From contig NZ_BAAAUX010000003.1 of NCBI RefSeq assembly GCF_039534165.1, forward strand, positions 124,001 through 188,000: a DNA stretch of 64,000 nt. Direction: 5' to 3'. The stretch comes from Saccharopolyspora_D taberi. GTDB taxonomy: Bacteria; Actinomycetota; Actinomycetes; Mycobacteriales; Pseudonocardiaceae. Below the pieces are notes generated by a model. It did not search any database. It had not been told where the DNA came from and saw nothing but the letters and a program-made list of their open reading frames with translations. How positions within the stretch are numbered: position 1 is the first letter of the stretch; every line of letters starts with the position of its first letter. This document shows, one piece after another, positions 7,600-15,878 of this stretch. The position numbers and the translations under genes are program-made.

Positions 7600-8408
7600 G
7601 TGTCGCTGCCGGTCTTCTCCGTCGACGAGCTGCCCGGCGTCGGCGGGACCACGCTGTCCGGCCCCGAGGGCAAGCACGCCGCCACCGTGCGCCGGATCGG
7701 CGCCGGTGAGCGGCTGCTGCTGTCCGACGGGCGCGGCGGGATGGCCCGCTGCGAGGTCGTCGAGGCCGCCCGCGACTCGCTGGCGCTGACCGTCGAGGAG
7801 ACCTGGCGGGTGCCGCAGCCGCGGCTGCGGGTCCGGCTGGCGCAGGCCCTGGTCAAGGGCGACCGCGGGGAGCTCGCGGTGGAGCTGGCGACCGAGGCCG
7901 GCGTGGACGCGGTGCTGCCGTGGAAGGCGGCCCGCTGCGTGGCGCGCTGGGACGACGGTCCGCGCGGCGCGAAGGCGCTGGCGCGCTGGCGCCGCATCGC
8001 CGCCGCGGCGGCGAAGTAGGCGCGGCGGCCGTGGACGCCGCGGNNNNNNNNNNNNNNNGCACCGCCGCGGCGGCGGCGAAGCAGGCGCGGCGGCCGTGGA
8101 CGCCGCGGGTCGAAGAGCCGGTGACGACCAAGCAGCTGGCCGCGGTGGTGGCCGAGGCGGACGCGGCGGTGGTCCTGCACGAGGCGGCGTCGGTGCCGCT
8201 GGCGTCGGTGGATCTGCCGTCCGAGGGGGAGCTGCTGCTGGTCGTCGGGCCGGAGGGCGGCGTCACCGAGGACGAGATCGCGGCGCTGACCGCGGCGGGC
8301 GCGCGGGCGGTCCGGCTCGGGCCGTCGGTGCTGCGGGCGTCGACGGCGGCGGCCGTGGCGCTGGGCGCGCTCGGGGTGCTGACCAACCGGTGGGATGACA
8401 TCGGGTAA
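7600..8408 (+). CDS. rsmE: 16S rRNA m3U1498 methyltransferase RsmE, broken by an assembly gap
   Basis: A SAM-dependent SPOUT methyltransferase that modifies U1498 of 16S rRNA. The N-terminal PUA-like part and the start of the SPOUT domain are intact (GKHAATVRRI; RLAQALVKGDRGELAVELATEAGVD...). The C-terminal knot is also present (VVGPEGGVTEDEI; RLGPSVLRASTAAAVAL). Between them an apparent TAG (8017-8019) and 15 Ns interrupt the frame. The sequence on both sides of the Ns is the same ~45 bp, with AAG TAG on the left and AAG CAG on the right. Collapsing the 65-bp duplication restores one frame of about 247 residues, the normal RsmE length. I therefore read this as a scaffolding artefact, not a pseudogene. 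Confidence 0.88.
8044..8058. other. Assembly gap (15 N) with duplicated flanks
   Basis: Unresolved bases within rsmE. The left flank ending at 8043 and the right flank from 8059 to about 8108 are near-identical overlapping contig ends that were not merged. The repeated GC-rich GCCGCGGCGGCG motif probably caused the failure. Confidence 0.95.
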
Positions 8409-8455
8409 CGCCCAGTCAGTTTTTGTCAGGTTGCCCGGCAGTTCTGAAAAATAAT

Positions 8456-8479
8456 CACGATCGCGGTAGCGAGATCGTG
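8456..8479. promoter_or_regulatory. 24-bp near-palindrome downstream of rsmE
   Basis: CACGATC...GATCGTG arms (12 bp each with two mismatched pairs) lie in the AT-richest part of the 269-nt space between rsmE and the HIT gene. This may be a regulator-binding site or weak hairpin. No known operator is recognised. Confidence 0.35.
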
Positions 8480-8594
8480 TGAACGGCGATACGCTCAGTG
8501 TCGAACGCGTTGCGGTGCGCTGATCATCGGCGCCCGGGACGCCGGTCTGGAGTTCTCGCCGGGCACCTCCCCCCTCGGTCCGGCGAGAGCCGTG

Positions 8595-8627
8595 CCGCAG
8601 CTGGGTAACCCCCAGATCCAGCTGCGG
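8595..8627 (+). terminator. 10-bp stem hairpin upstream of the HIT gene
   Basis: A perfect CCGCAGCTGG / CCAGCTGCGG inverted repeat with a 13-nt loop lies 51 nt before the HIT start and 187 nt after rsmE. It most simply ends the rsmE transcript, because the HIT gene appears to have its own leaderless promoter. Confidence 0.45.
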
Positions 8628-8665
8628 CGCGGCGCCGGGCCGATCACCCCGGAGCCGCGAGCGGA

Positions 8666-8671
8666 TAGCCT
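8666..8671 (+). promoter_or_regulatory. -10 element giving a leaderless HIT transcript
   Basis: TAGCCT ends 6 nt before the ATG at 8678, and no Shine-Dalgarno sequence is present. A TANNNT hexamer at this distance is the hallmark of leaderless mRNAs in actinobacteria. Confidence 0.5.
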
Positions 8672-8677
8672 GCGGGT

Positions 8678-9049
8678 ATGACCGACAGCGATCTGGACAA
8701 CCTGTTCCTGCGGATCGTCGCCCGCGAGATCCCCGCTGACATCGTCGCCGAGACCGAGCGCGTCATCGCGATCCGCGACATCAACCCGCAGGCGCCGACG
8801 CACGTGCTCGTCATCCCCAAGACCCGCTACCGCAACGCCGCCGAGCTGGCCGCCAAGGACCCGGACCTGCTGGCCGAGCTCATCCGCGTCGCAAGCGAGA
8901 TCGCCGGCCAGGAGGGCATCGCGGACTCCGGCTACCGGCTGCTGTTCAACACCAACTCCGACGCCGGGCAGACCATCTTCCACGTCCACCTCCACCTGCT
9001 CGGCGGCGAGCCCATGGGCGGCCTGACCGGAGGCCCCAGGCACGGCTGA
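8678..9049 (+). CDS. HIT-family nucleotide-binding protein (HINT type)
   Basis: A 123-residue histidine-triad protein. The catalytic HVHLHLLGG near residues 108-116 follows the HxHxHxx pattern, preceded by the family's nucleotide-binding LFNTNSDAGQTIFH. HINT proteins hydrolyse purine nucleotide phosphoramidates such as AMP-lysine. The physiological substrate here is unknown. The start has a -10-like TAGCCT at leaderless distance. The gene sits just upstream of phoH, 13 nt apart. Confidence 0.93.
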   Translation: MTDSDLDNLFLRIVAREIPADIVAETERVIAIRDINPQAPTHVLVIPKTRYRNAAELAAKDPDLLAELIRVASEIAGQEGIADSGYRLLFNTNSDAGQTIFHVHLHLLGGEPMGGLTGGPRHG

Positions 9050-9062
9050 GCCGCCGGAGGTT

Positions 9063-10226
9063 GTGGCGGCAATCGCATTGCCGGTTGCACTACCATCGGC
9101 GGGTAGGGAAGAACTGACCGACCGACTCGCGCGCAGGCGCAGAAAGCGGGCCCGAACACACGTGGCCGGAATCGCAGCGGGTGGAGCCGCAGCCCAGTCC
9201 GGAGAGCAGCAGACGCAGACCGCCACGGCGCAGTCCCGCACCACCGTCCCGGACGACGCGGTGCTGGCGCTGGTGGGCACCAGGGACGAGAACCTGCGGG
9301 TGATCGAGGATCTGCTGACCGCCGATGTCCATGTCCGGGGCAACGAGGTGACGTTGTCCGGCGAGCCCGCGGAGGTCGCTTTCGCCGAACGCGTCTTCGC
9401 CGAGCTCATCACGCTGGTGACCAAGGGCGGCTCGCTCACGCCGGACAGCGTCCGGCGCAGCGTGGCGATGCTCTCGGCCGACCACGGCGAGTCCCCCGCC
9501 GACGTGCTGAGCCTGGACATCGTCTCCCGGCGCGGACGCACCATCCGCCCCAAGACCCTCAACCAGAAGCGCTACGTCGACTCCATCGACAAGCACACCG
9601 TCGTGTTCGGCATCGGTCCCGCCGGTACCGGCAAGACCTACCTGGCGATGGCCAAGGCGGTCCAGGCGCTGCAGGCCAAGCAGGTCAACCGGATCATCCT
9701 GACCCGTCCCGCGGTGGAGGCGGGGGAGCGGCTGGGCTACCTGCCGGGCACGCTCTACGAGAAGATCGACCCGTACCTGCGCCCGCTCTACGACGCGCTG
9801 CACGACATGGTCGACCCGGAGTCGGTGCCCAAGCTGACCCAGGCCGGGACGATCGAGATCGCGCCGCTGGCCTACATGCGCGGGCGCACCCTCAACGACG
9901 CGTTCATCATCCTCGACGAGGCGCAGAACACCACGCCCGAGCAGATGAAGATGTTCCTGACCCGGCTGGGCTTCGGCTCCAAGATCGTGGTCACCGGCGA
10001 TGTCACCCAGATCGACCTGCCCGGCGGGCAGCGCAGCGGCCTCAAGGTCGTGCGGGAGATCCTGGAGGGCGTGGAGGACGTGCACTTCTCCATGCTGGAG
10101 AGCCAGGACGTGGTGCGGCACCGGCTGGTGACCGACATCGTCAACGCATACGACCGCTGGCACGCGCGCGCCGACGCCGAGGAGTCCGGCGGCAGGCGCA
10201 ACGGCCAGCGACGGGGACACGCATGA
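9063..10226 (+). CDS. phoH: PhoH-family P-loop ATPase
   Basis: A 387-residue cytoplasmic NTPase with Walker A GPAGTGKTYLA near residue 185 and Walker B FIILDEAQNTT, typical of PhoH1. An N-terminal KH-like/extension part contains DENLRVIEDLL. PhoH is genetically linked to YbeY and RNA metabolism; its exact activity is unclear. The start is uncertain. The GTG at 9063 follows GGAGG with only two bases of spacing, and the GTG at 9162 is an alternative that would remove a basic, low-complexity N-terminus. The stop overlaps the ybeY ATG (ATGA). Confidence 0.92.
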   Translation: MAAIALPVALPSAGREELTDRLARRRRKRARTHVAGIAAGGAAAQSGEQQTQTATAQSRTTVPDDAVLALVGTRDENLRVIEDLLTADVHVRGNEVTLSGEPAEVAFAERVFAELITLVTKGGSLTPDSVRRSVAMLSADHGESPADVLSLDIVSRRGRTIRPKTLNQKRYVDSIDKHTVVFGIGPAGTGKTYLAMAKAVQALQAKQVNRIILTRPAVEAGERLGYLPGTLYEKIDPYLRPLYDALHDMVDPESVPKLTQAGTIEIAPLAYMRGRTLNDAFIILDEAQNTTPEQMKMFLTRLGFGSKIVVTGDVTQIDLPGGQRSGLKVVREILEGVEDVHFSMLESQDVVRHRLVTDIVNAYDRWHARADAEESGGRRNGQRRGHA

Positions 10227-10774
10227 GCATCGAGATCGCAAACGAGTCCGGCGTCGAGGTGCCCGAGCCCTCGATCGTCTCGGTCGCCCGCTTCGCGCTG
10301 GACAAGATGAGCGTCAGCCAGCTCGCGGAGCTGTCGATCGTGCTGGTCGAGCTGGACGTGATGGCCGACCTGCACGAGCGCTGGATGGACCTGCCCGGTC
10401 CCACCGACGTGATGTCGTTCCCGATGGACGAGTACGACTCGTCCCGCCGGCCGGACTCCGCGGGCGCCGGGCCCGCGCTGCTGGGCGACATCGTGCTGTG
10501 CCCGGCGTTCGCCAAGGACCAGGCCCGCAAAGCAGGCCACAGCCTGCTCGACGAGCTGCACCTGCTGACCGTGCACGGCGTCCTGCACCTGCTCGGCTAC
10601 GACCACGCCGAGCCGGACGAGGAGAAGGAGATGTTCGGCCTGCAGAACCAGATCCTGGCCGACTTCCGGGCGGCCAAGGCCGCCGCCGAGCGCGAGCAGG
10701 CCCAGCGCAGCGCCGACTCCAAGGTGCTCGGGGCGGTCGGGCTGGAGGACCAGGGCGGTCCCGGCGCGCACTGA
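10223..10774 (+). CDS. ybeY: rRNA maturation endoribonuclease YbeY
   Basis: A 183-residue zinc-dependent endonuclease required for 16S rRNA 3'-end maturation and ribosome quality control. The metal-binding HGVLHLLGYDH (H-x3-H-x5-H) is complete, and the upstream GPTDVMSFPMD motif is present. The C-terminal 40 residues (KAAAEREQAQRSADSK...) form an extension beyond the E. coli length, common in actinobacteria. Translation is coupled to phoH by the ATGA overlap. Confidence 0.96.
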   Translation: MSIEIANESGVEVPEPSIVSVARFALDKMSVSQLAELSIVLVELDVMADLHERWMDLPGPTDVMSFPMDEYDSSRRPDSAGAGPALLGDIVLCPAFAKDQARKAGHSLLDELHLLTVHGVLHLLGYDHAEPDEEKEMFGLQNQILADFRAAKAAAEREQAQRSADSKVLGAVGLEDQGGPGAH

Positions 10775-10803
10775 TCGCAGATCACTCACCTAGGGCGGTA
10801 GTC

Positions 10804-12090
10804 GTGTTCTCCGGTTCCATCGCGTTGATGGTCTGGTCGGTGCTGCTGGTGTGCGCCGCTGGGGTGTTCGCGGCGTCCGACGCCGCCATCGGCGCGGCGT
10901 CGCGCGCCCGGGTGGACGAGCTGGTCCGGGAGGGCCGGGGCGGGGCGCGGCAGCTGGCGCTGGTGCTGGCCGACCGGCCGCGGCACGTGAACCTGCTGCT
11001 GCTCCTGCGGCTGGCGTGCGAGATGGGCGCCACCGTGCTGGTCACGGTGGTCGCGCTGCGCATGGCCGAGTCCGAAGGCTGGGCGGTCGCCGTCGCGGTG
11101 CTGATCATGCTCGTGGTGTCCTACGTGCTGATCGGCGTCGGCCCGCGCACCATCGGCCGCCAGCACCCCTACGGCGTCGGCCTGCTGGTGGCCGGCCCGG
11201 TGCGGGCGGTGGCCCGGGTGCTCAACCCGCTGACCAGGCTGCTGATCCTGATCGGCAACATGATCACCCCCGGCCGCGGCTTCCGGGAGGGGCCGTTCTC
11301 CTCCGAGGTGGAGCTGCGCGAGCTGGTCGACCTGGCGGGCGAGCGCGGCGTGGTCGAGCCCGGCGAGCGGGAGATGATCCACTCGGTGTTCGAGCTCGGC
11401 GACACCATCGCCCGCGAGGTGATGGTGCCCCGCACCGAGATCATCTGGATCGAGCGGACCAAGACCGCCCGGCAGGCGCTGGCGCTGGCGCTGCGCTCCG
11501 GCTTCTCCCGGGTGCCGGTGATCGGCGAGAGCGTCGACGACATCGTCGGCGTGGTCACGCTCAAGGACCTCACCCGCGCGGTCGTGGAACGCGGCGAGCC
11601 CGGCCCGGAGGTGTCCGAGCTGATGCGCCCGCCGAGCTTCGTGCCCGACACCAAGCGGCTCGACGAGCTGCTCAAGGAGATGCAGAAGTCGCGCAGCCAC
11701 CTGGCCGTCGCGGTCGACGAGTACGGCGGCACCGCGGGTCTGCTGACCATCGAGGACATCATCGAGGAGATCGTCGGCGAGATCACCGACGAGTCCGACC
11801 TGGAGGAGCACCGGCCGGTCGAGCGGCTCGACGACGGCACCGTGCGGGTCAGCTCCCGGCTGCCGGTGGAGGACCTGGGCGAGCTGTTCGGCGTCGAGCT
11901 CGACGGCTCCGAGGTCGAAACCGTCGGCGGGCTGCTCGCGCAGCGTCTCGGCCGGGTGCCGCTGCCGGGGGCGGAGGCCGAGATCGAGGGCTTGCGGCTG
12001 CGCGCCGAGGGCGGCAAGGACCACCGCGGACGCATCCGCATCAACGCGTTGCTGGTCCGCCCCGCGGCCGACCAGCGCGTTTCCGAGTGA
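10804..12090 (+). CDS. CNNM/CBS-domain transporter-like protein (HlyC/CorC family)
   Basis: A 428-residue membrane protein. An N-terminal CNNM (DUF21) region has helices around residues 5-20, 60-80, 88-105 and 118-135. It is followed by two CBS domains (VMVPRTEIIWIE... and the part containing DEYGGTAGLLTIEDIIEEIVGEI), then a CorC_HlyC domain. Bacterial members act in magnesium or cobalt efflux/resistance; the old name hemolysin is not supported by function. The start is the GTG at 10804 (VFSGSIALMVW). The M. tuberculosis counterpart, Rv2366c, occupies the same place between ybeY and era. Confidence 0.92.
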   Translation: MFSGSIALMVWSVLLVCAAGVFAASDAAIGAASRARVDELVREGRGGARQLALVLADRPRHVNLLLLLRLACEMGATVLVTVVALRMAESEGWAVAVAVLIMLVVSYVLIGVGPRTIGRQHPYGVGLLVAGPVRAVARVLNPLTRLLILIGNMITPGRGFREGPFSSEVELRELVDLAGERGVVEPGEREMIHSVFELGDTIAREVMVPRTEIIWIERTKTARQALALALRSGFSRVPVIGESVDDIVGVVTLKDLTRAVVERGEPGPEVSELMRPPSFVPDTKRLDELLKEMQKSRSHLAVAVDEYGGTAGLLTIEDIIEEIVGEITDESDLEEHRPVERLDDGTVRVSSRLPVEDLGELFGVELDGSEVETVGGLLAQRLGRVPLPGAEAEIEGLRLRAEGGKDHRGRIRINALLVRPAADQRVSE

Positions 12091-12107
12091 CAGCAGAGAG
12101 GAACACC

Positions 12108-12526
12108 GTGGCCGACCACGACATCGACCCCGAGGACGCCAAGATCGTGACCCTGGCGCGCGCGACGCGGGCCCGCACCGGCGCGGCCGAGGGCGCAGCG
12201 GTTCGCGACACCGACGGCCGCACCTACGCCGCGAGCACGGTCGCGCTGCCGTCGCTGCGGCTGACCGCGCTCCAGGCGGCCGTGGCGACCGCGGTCGCCA
12301 GCGGGGCCGAGGGGCTGGAGGCCGCGGCGGTGGTTACCGGCGCCGGGGCGGTGGACGCCGNNNNNNNNNNNNNNNNNNNNNNNNNNNNNNNNNNNNNNNN
12401 NNNNNNNNNNNNNNNNNNNNNNNNNNNNNNNNNNNNNNNNNNNNNNNNNNNNNNNNNNNNNNNNNNNNNNNNNNNNNNNNNNNNNNNNNTGCGGCGGGCG
12501 AGTTCGTGGAGGTCCTGCGGCCCTGA
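12108..12526 (+). CDS. Cytidine deaminase-like protein, interrupted by an assembly gap
   Basis: The N-terminal 84 residues (DPEDAKIVTLARATRARTG, then EGAAVRDTDGRTYAASTVALPS) match the short cytidine-deaminase-like protein that lies between the CBS protein and era in Streptomyces and mycobacteria. The C-terminal end after the gap is AAGEFVEVLRP and a TGA at 12524-12526. The middle is unsequenced (129 N), so presence of the catalytic CxxC cannot be judged; several actinobacterial relatives lack it. The two halves are out of frame by the gap estimate, which only shows that the gap length is approximate. GAGAGGA precedes the GTG start. Confidence 0.75.
12361..12489. other. Assembly gap (129 N)
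   Basis: Unresolved bases inside the cytidine deaminase-like gene. Flanking sequence is extremely GC-rich and alanine-coding. Confidence 0.97.
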
Positions 12527-12671
12527 CCGGGCCCGGGTCGCGCGCCGGGCGGTCGTCGAGCCAGGGCGCCCGGCATGCCCGACGATCCCGGGCGCGCCGC
12601 TGACCTGCTGCGACGACCCCGGTCCGGGAGGCGAAAACCGCAGGTCAGAGGCCATGCGTCAGAATGGGGCG

Positions 12672-13577
12672 GTGACCAGTCCTGATGCGCATCGTTCCGG
12701 GTTCGCCTGCTTCGTCGGCCGCCCCAACGCCGGCAAGTCCACGCTGACGAACGCCCTCGTCGGCTCGAAGGTGGCGATCACCTCCAGCAAGCCGCAGACC
12801 ACGCGGCACGCGATCCGGGGCATCGTGCACCGGCCGGACGCGCAGCTGATCATCGTCGACACCCCCGGCCTGCACCGGCCGCGCACGCTGCTGGGGCAGC
12901 GGCTCAACGACCTGGTCTACGAGACCTGGTCGGAGGTCGACGTGGTGGGGTTCTGCGTCCCGGCCGACCAGAAGATCGGCCCCGGCGACCGCTACATCGC
13001 CGAGCAGCTGGCCAAGGTCGCCCGCCGCACCCCGGTCGTCGGCATCGTCACCAAGACCGACCTGGCGAGCAGGGCCCAGGTCGCCGAGCAGCTGCTGGCG
13101 TTGCAGCGGGTGATGGACTTCGCCGACCTGGTCCCGGTCTCGGCGGTGGACTCGTTCCAGATGGACACCCTGTCCGACCTGCTGGTCGGGCACCTGCCGG
13201 AGGGCCCGCAGCTGTACCCGGACGGGGAGCTGACCGACGAGCCGGAGACCACGCTGATCGCGGAGCTGATCCGGGAGGCCGCGCTGGAGGGCGTGCGCGA
13301 CGAGCTGCCGCACTCGCTGGCGGTCACCATCGAGGAGATGATCCCGCGCGAGGACCGCGAGGACCTGATCGACGTGCACGCGGTGATCTACGTGGAGCGG
13401 CAGAGCCAGAAGGCGATCGTGATCGGCAAGGGCGGCGAGCGCCTGCGGTCGGTCGGTTCCCAGGCCCGCAAGCACATCCAGGCGCTGCTGGGCAGCAAGA
13501 TCTACCTGGACGTCCACGTCAAGGTGGCCAAGGACTGGCAGCGCGACCCCAAGCAGCTCCGCAGGCTGGGGTTCTGA
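12672..13577 (+). CDS. era: GTPase Era
   Basis: A 301-residue essential GTPase that assists 30S ribosomal subunit assembly and binds the 3' end of 16S rRNA. G1 is GRPNAGKST, G3 is DTPG, and G4 is TKTD; the C-terminal KH domain contains VIGKGGERLRSVGSQARKHI. The GTG at 12672 is preferred because it gives the usual Era N-terminus, and CAGAAT 6 nt upstream fits a leaderless promoter. An ATG 18 nt earlier is the alternative. Era is followed here by an insertion instead of the recO-proximal genes seen in Mycobacterium. Confidence 0.95.
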   Translation: MTSPDAHRSGFACFVGRPNAGKSTLTNALVGSKVAITSSKPQTTRHAIRGIVHRPDAQLIIVDTPGLHRPRTLLGQRLNDLVYETWSEVDVVGFCVPADQKIGPGDRYIAEQLAKVARRTPVVGIVTKTDLASRAQVAEQLLALQRVMDFADLVPVSAVDSFQMDTLSDLLVGHLPEGPQLYPDGELTDEPETTLIAELIREAALEGVRDELPHSLAVTIEEMIPREDREDLIDVHAVIYVERQSQKAIVIGKGGERLRSVGSQARKHIQALLGSKIYLDVHVKVAKDWQRDPKQLRRLGF

Positions 13578-13701
13578 TCACAGAACGGTCAGGGATCTAC
13601 TGGAATCGCCCTTTCGGCGGAGTGCTCTCAGGTACGTTTTCGCCCGGCCGTGTTCACTGCCGGCCATCCGAACCTCACCCTGAGACCTGAAGGAATCCCC
13701 T

Positions 13702-14484
13702 GTGAGCACCCCTTACGGCGGTCCGCCCTCCGGACCGAACCCGCAGCAGCCCTACGGCCAGCAGCCCGGCGGCTACGGCCCGCCTTCCGGCCCGCAGCCC
13801 CAGCAGCCCTACGGCCAGCCCCAGCCGGGCGGCTTCGGTCCGCCTTCCGGGCCGAACCCGCAGCAGCCCTACGGCCAGCAGCCCGGCGGCTACGGTCAGC
13901 CGCAGCAGCCCTACCCGGGGCCGCAGTACGGAGTGCCTGGCATGCACCCGGCGGGCCGGCTGGCCGAGTGGGGGCCGCGGGTGCTCGGTTACCTCATCGA
14001 CGCGGGCATCCCGGGGGCGATCGCCGCGATCGTCTACCTCATCGCGGCCCTCATGATCGGGGCCAGCATCTCCAGCACGGGCAGCTTCGGCGCCGTCGCC
14101 GTGATCGGCGTGATCTTCATGGTGCTGGTCTACCTGGGGATCATCGGTTTCCAGATCTGGAACCTCGCCTACCGGCGCGGCACCACCGGCCAGACCCTCG
14201 GCCAGAAGGTCGTCAAGATCAAGACGGTGGACGAGATGACCGGCCAGCCGATCGGTTTCGGCCAGGCGTTCCTGCGGCAGCTGTGCCACATCGTCGACTC
14301 GATCATCTGCGGTCTCCCCATCGGCTGGCTGGCCCCGCTGTGGGAGGAGAAGAACCAGACCTGGGCGGACAAGATCATGAAGACCGTCGTGGTGCAGGTG
14401 GACGAGTTCGCGCCCGGTGCTCCCGGCGCCGTGCCCGGACAGCCCGGTCCGCAGCCGGGATACGGACAGCCCCAGCAGTGGTGA
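13702..14484 (+). CDS. RDD-family membrane protein with Pro/Gly/Gln repeats
   Basis: A 260-residue protein. The first 80 residues are low-complexity repeats of GPPSGPNPQQPYGQQPGGYG type (three near-copies). They are followed by an RDD domain beginning RVLGYLIDAGIPG (the usual R-x-x-A-x-x-I-D) with two to three membrane helices, and by the typical LGQKVVKIKTVD motif. A PGQPGPQPGYGQPQQW tail ends the protein. Such disordered P/G/Q heads are common in actinobacterial envelope proteins. Transport or stress roles have been proposed for RDD proteins, but none can be assigned here. It is the first gene of the era-recO insertion. Confidence 0.88.
   Translation: MSTPYGGPPSGPNPQQPYGQQPGGYGPPSGPQPQQPYGQPQPGGFGPPSGPNPQQPYGQQPGGYGQPQQPYPGPQYGVPGMHPAGRLAEWGPRVLGYLIDAGIPGAIAAIVYLIAALMIGASISSTGSFGAVAVIGVIFMVLVYLGIIGFQIWNLAYRRGTTGQTLGQKVVKIKTVDEMTGQPIGFGQAFLRQLCHIVDSIICGLPIGWLAPLWEEKNQTWADKIMKTVVVQVDEFAPGAPGAVPGQPGPQPGYGQPQQW
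13720..13915. repeat. In-gene Pro/Gly/Gln-coding repeats
   Basis: Three imperfect ~60-bp direct repeats starting GGTCCGCCYTCCGG, each coding GPPSGPxPQQPYGQ plus a glycine run. They may expand or contract by slippage. Confidence 0.7.
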
Positions 14485-14539
14485 TCCGAGACCAGGTCTC
14501 CGGCCGGACCGGTCGGAGACCTCTTGCTCGGGGCAGCCG

Positions 14540-14941
14540 GTGAGTGAGTCCGCGGTCACGGCGCGGCGCAGGCGCAGGACGGCGGGACTGGCCGTGGGTG
14601 CAGGGGCGCTCGGTCTGCTGCTCGCCACCGGCGTGCTGGCCGTGCCGTGCCCGTTCAAGCTGCTGACCGGCCTGGACTGCCCCTTCTGCGGTGGTAGCCG
14701 GATGCTCGGCGCGCTCCTCGCGGGTGATTTGGGCCGCGCGCTCGACCTCAACGCCTTCGCGCTGCTGGTGGTGCTCCCGCTGGCCGCCTCGATGCTGATC
14801 GCGGGGGTTCTCCGGGATTTCCTGGCGGTGCGGATTCCGGGGCCCGGCCGGACGGCCGGGATGACGCTCCTCGTTCTGCTGGCGGCGTGGAGCGTCCTGC
14901 GAAATCTTCCGTTCGAACCGTTCCTGGTGCTGCGGGCCTAG
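14540..14941 (+). CDS. DUF2752 membrane protein, copy 1
   Basis: A 133-residue protein with the DUF2752 signature CPFKLLTGLDCPFCGGSRM, in which four cysteines could bind metal or heme, followed by two to three membrane helices (LLVVLPLAASMLIAG; MTLLVLLAAWSVL). Function unknown in the family. It converges with a DUF4190 gene so tightly that both stop codons are read from the same CTAG tetramer (14938-14941). A second, clearly homologous copy with the same convergent partner type lies at 15460. Confidence 0.85.
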   Translation: MSESAVTARRRRRTAGLAVGAGALGLLLATGVLAVPCPFKLLTGLDCPFCGGSRMLGALLAGDLGRALDLNAFALLVVLPLAASMLIAGVLRDFLAVRIPGPGRTAGMTLLVLLAAWSVLRNLPFEPFLVLRA

Positions 14942-15342
14942 TTCGGAAGGTTGTTCACCATCACCATCGCCATCGTGATGACGAACGCGGCGTAGGCCAG
15001 AACTCCGCCGATGATGATCCAGCCGATGATGATGGCGGCCAGGGCTATCCCGGCGCCGTCCCACCGCGGATCCTCCTTGATCCTCTTGCGTGCCATGTGG
15101 CCGATGATCACGCCCGGGATCGCGGTGACGAAGCAGAACGTGGCCACCAGCGACAGGATCAGGGATGTCGTCGCGAGGCTGTGCGTCGGTCGCCCGACGT
15201 AATAGACCGGATGCGGCGTCGGATACGGGTACGGGCCGGCGGGAACGATCGGGTGTTCGGGCGCCGACGGCATGTTCTGGGGAAAGCTCTGGGCCGAGCC
15301 CGACGGGTCTCCGGGATTGCCGTCGCCGTGCGCGTTGGTCAT
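14938..15342 (-). CDS. DUF4190-type membrane protein, copy 1
   Basis: A 134-residue protein with a disordered Pro-rich head (PSAPEHPIVPAGPYPYPTPHP), then two hydrophobic segments: SLATTSLILSLVATFCFVTA, and the pair after GHMARKRIKEDP. That arrangement, including the GHxAxxxI spacer, is the DUF4190 pattern. No function is known. It shares its stop (TAG on the minus strand) with the convergent DUF2752 gene. Confidence 0.82.
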   Translation of the reverse strand: MTNAHGDGNPGDPSGSAQSFPQNMPSAPEHPIVPAGPYPYPTPHPVYYVGRPTHSLATTSLILSLVATFCFVTAIPGVIIGHMARKRIKEDPRWDGAGIALAAIIIGWIIIGGVLAYAAFVITMAMVMVNNLPN

Positions 15343-15446
15343 GACAGCCTTCTGGTGTCAGCGGTTCTGCTTCGGGTTTCGATGCTCCCGGGCCGGCTGC
15401 CGCGCGGGTGGCCGGTCGGCCGGGATGGGAGCGGCCTCACACGGGT

Positions 15447-15452
15447 TAGGAT
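15447..15452 (+). promoter_or_regulatory. -10 element of DUF2752 copy 2
   Basis: TAGGAT ends 7 nt before the GTG at 15460, with no ribosome-binding site, fitting a leaderless transcript. Confidence 0.45.
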
Positions 15453-15459
15453 CGGCCGC

Positions 15460-15870
15460 GTGCCGACCGGTTGGACGAGTTCGCTGCGGAAACTGCGCTG
15501 GACTTCGAGCGCTGTTCTTGCGGCCGGAGCGACCGGGCTGGTGCTCGGCGGCGGAATCGTATCGCTGGCCTGCCCTTTCCGGACGGTTTTCGGAATCGAC
15601 TGCCCGGGGTGCGGTGGAAGCCGCATGATCGGTGCCCTCCTGCGCGGAGACTTCGCCGCGGCGCTGGACTTCAACGCCTTCGGACTGCTGGTCGTTCTCC
15701 CGCTGGCCGCGGTCCTGCTGATCGCGGGCGCGCGCGTGGAGCTCGGCAGGGCCGCCCGGATGTGGCCATCCGGCCGCACCGGGCTGCTCGCCGCTGTCGC
15801 GCTGGGGGTTGCGATCGTGGCGTGGGCCGTGGTCCGCAACCTGCCCGGGGCCGAGGTGCTGCTCGCCTGA
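15460..15870 (+). CDS. DUF2752 membrane protein, copy 2
   Basis: A 136-residue paralogue of the protein at 14540. Shared blocks include CPF-x5-G-x-DCP-x-CGGSRM, the GALL-x-GD-x3-ALD-x-NAF-x-LLVVLPLA stretch and RNLP near the C-terminus. Four cysteines are conserved in the CPF...CPGCGG motif. It has its own leaderless-type promoter. Again it converges on a DUF4190 gene, here with an 8-nt gap. Function unknown. Confidence 0.85.
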   Translation: MPTGWTSSLRKLRWTSSAVLAAGATGLVLGGGIVSLACPFRTVFGIDCPGCGGSRMIGALLRGDFAAALDFNAFGLLVVLPLAAVLLIAGARVELGRAARMWPSGRTGLLAAVALGVAIVAWAVVRNLPGAEVLLA

Positions 15871-15878
15871 TCGGCGAT

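Noticed and set aside
7600..8408. rsmE as a true pseudogene
   Set aside because: The stop and frame change coincide exactly with a gap and duplicated contig ends; both halves are otherwise intact.
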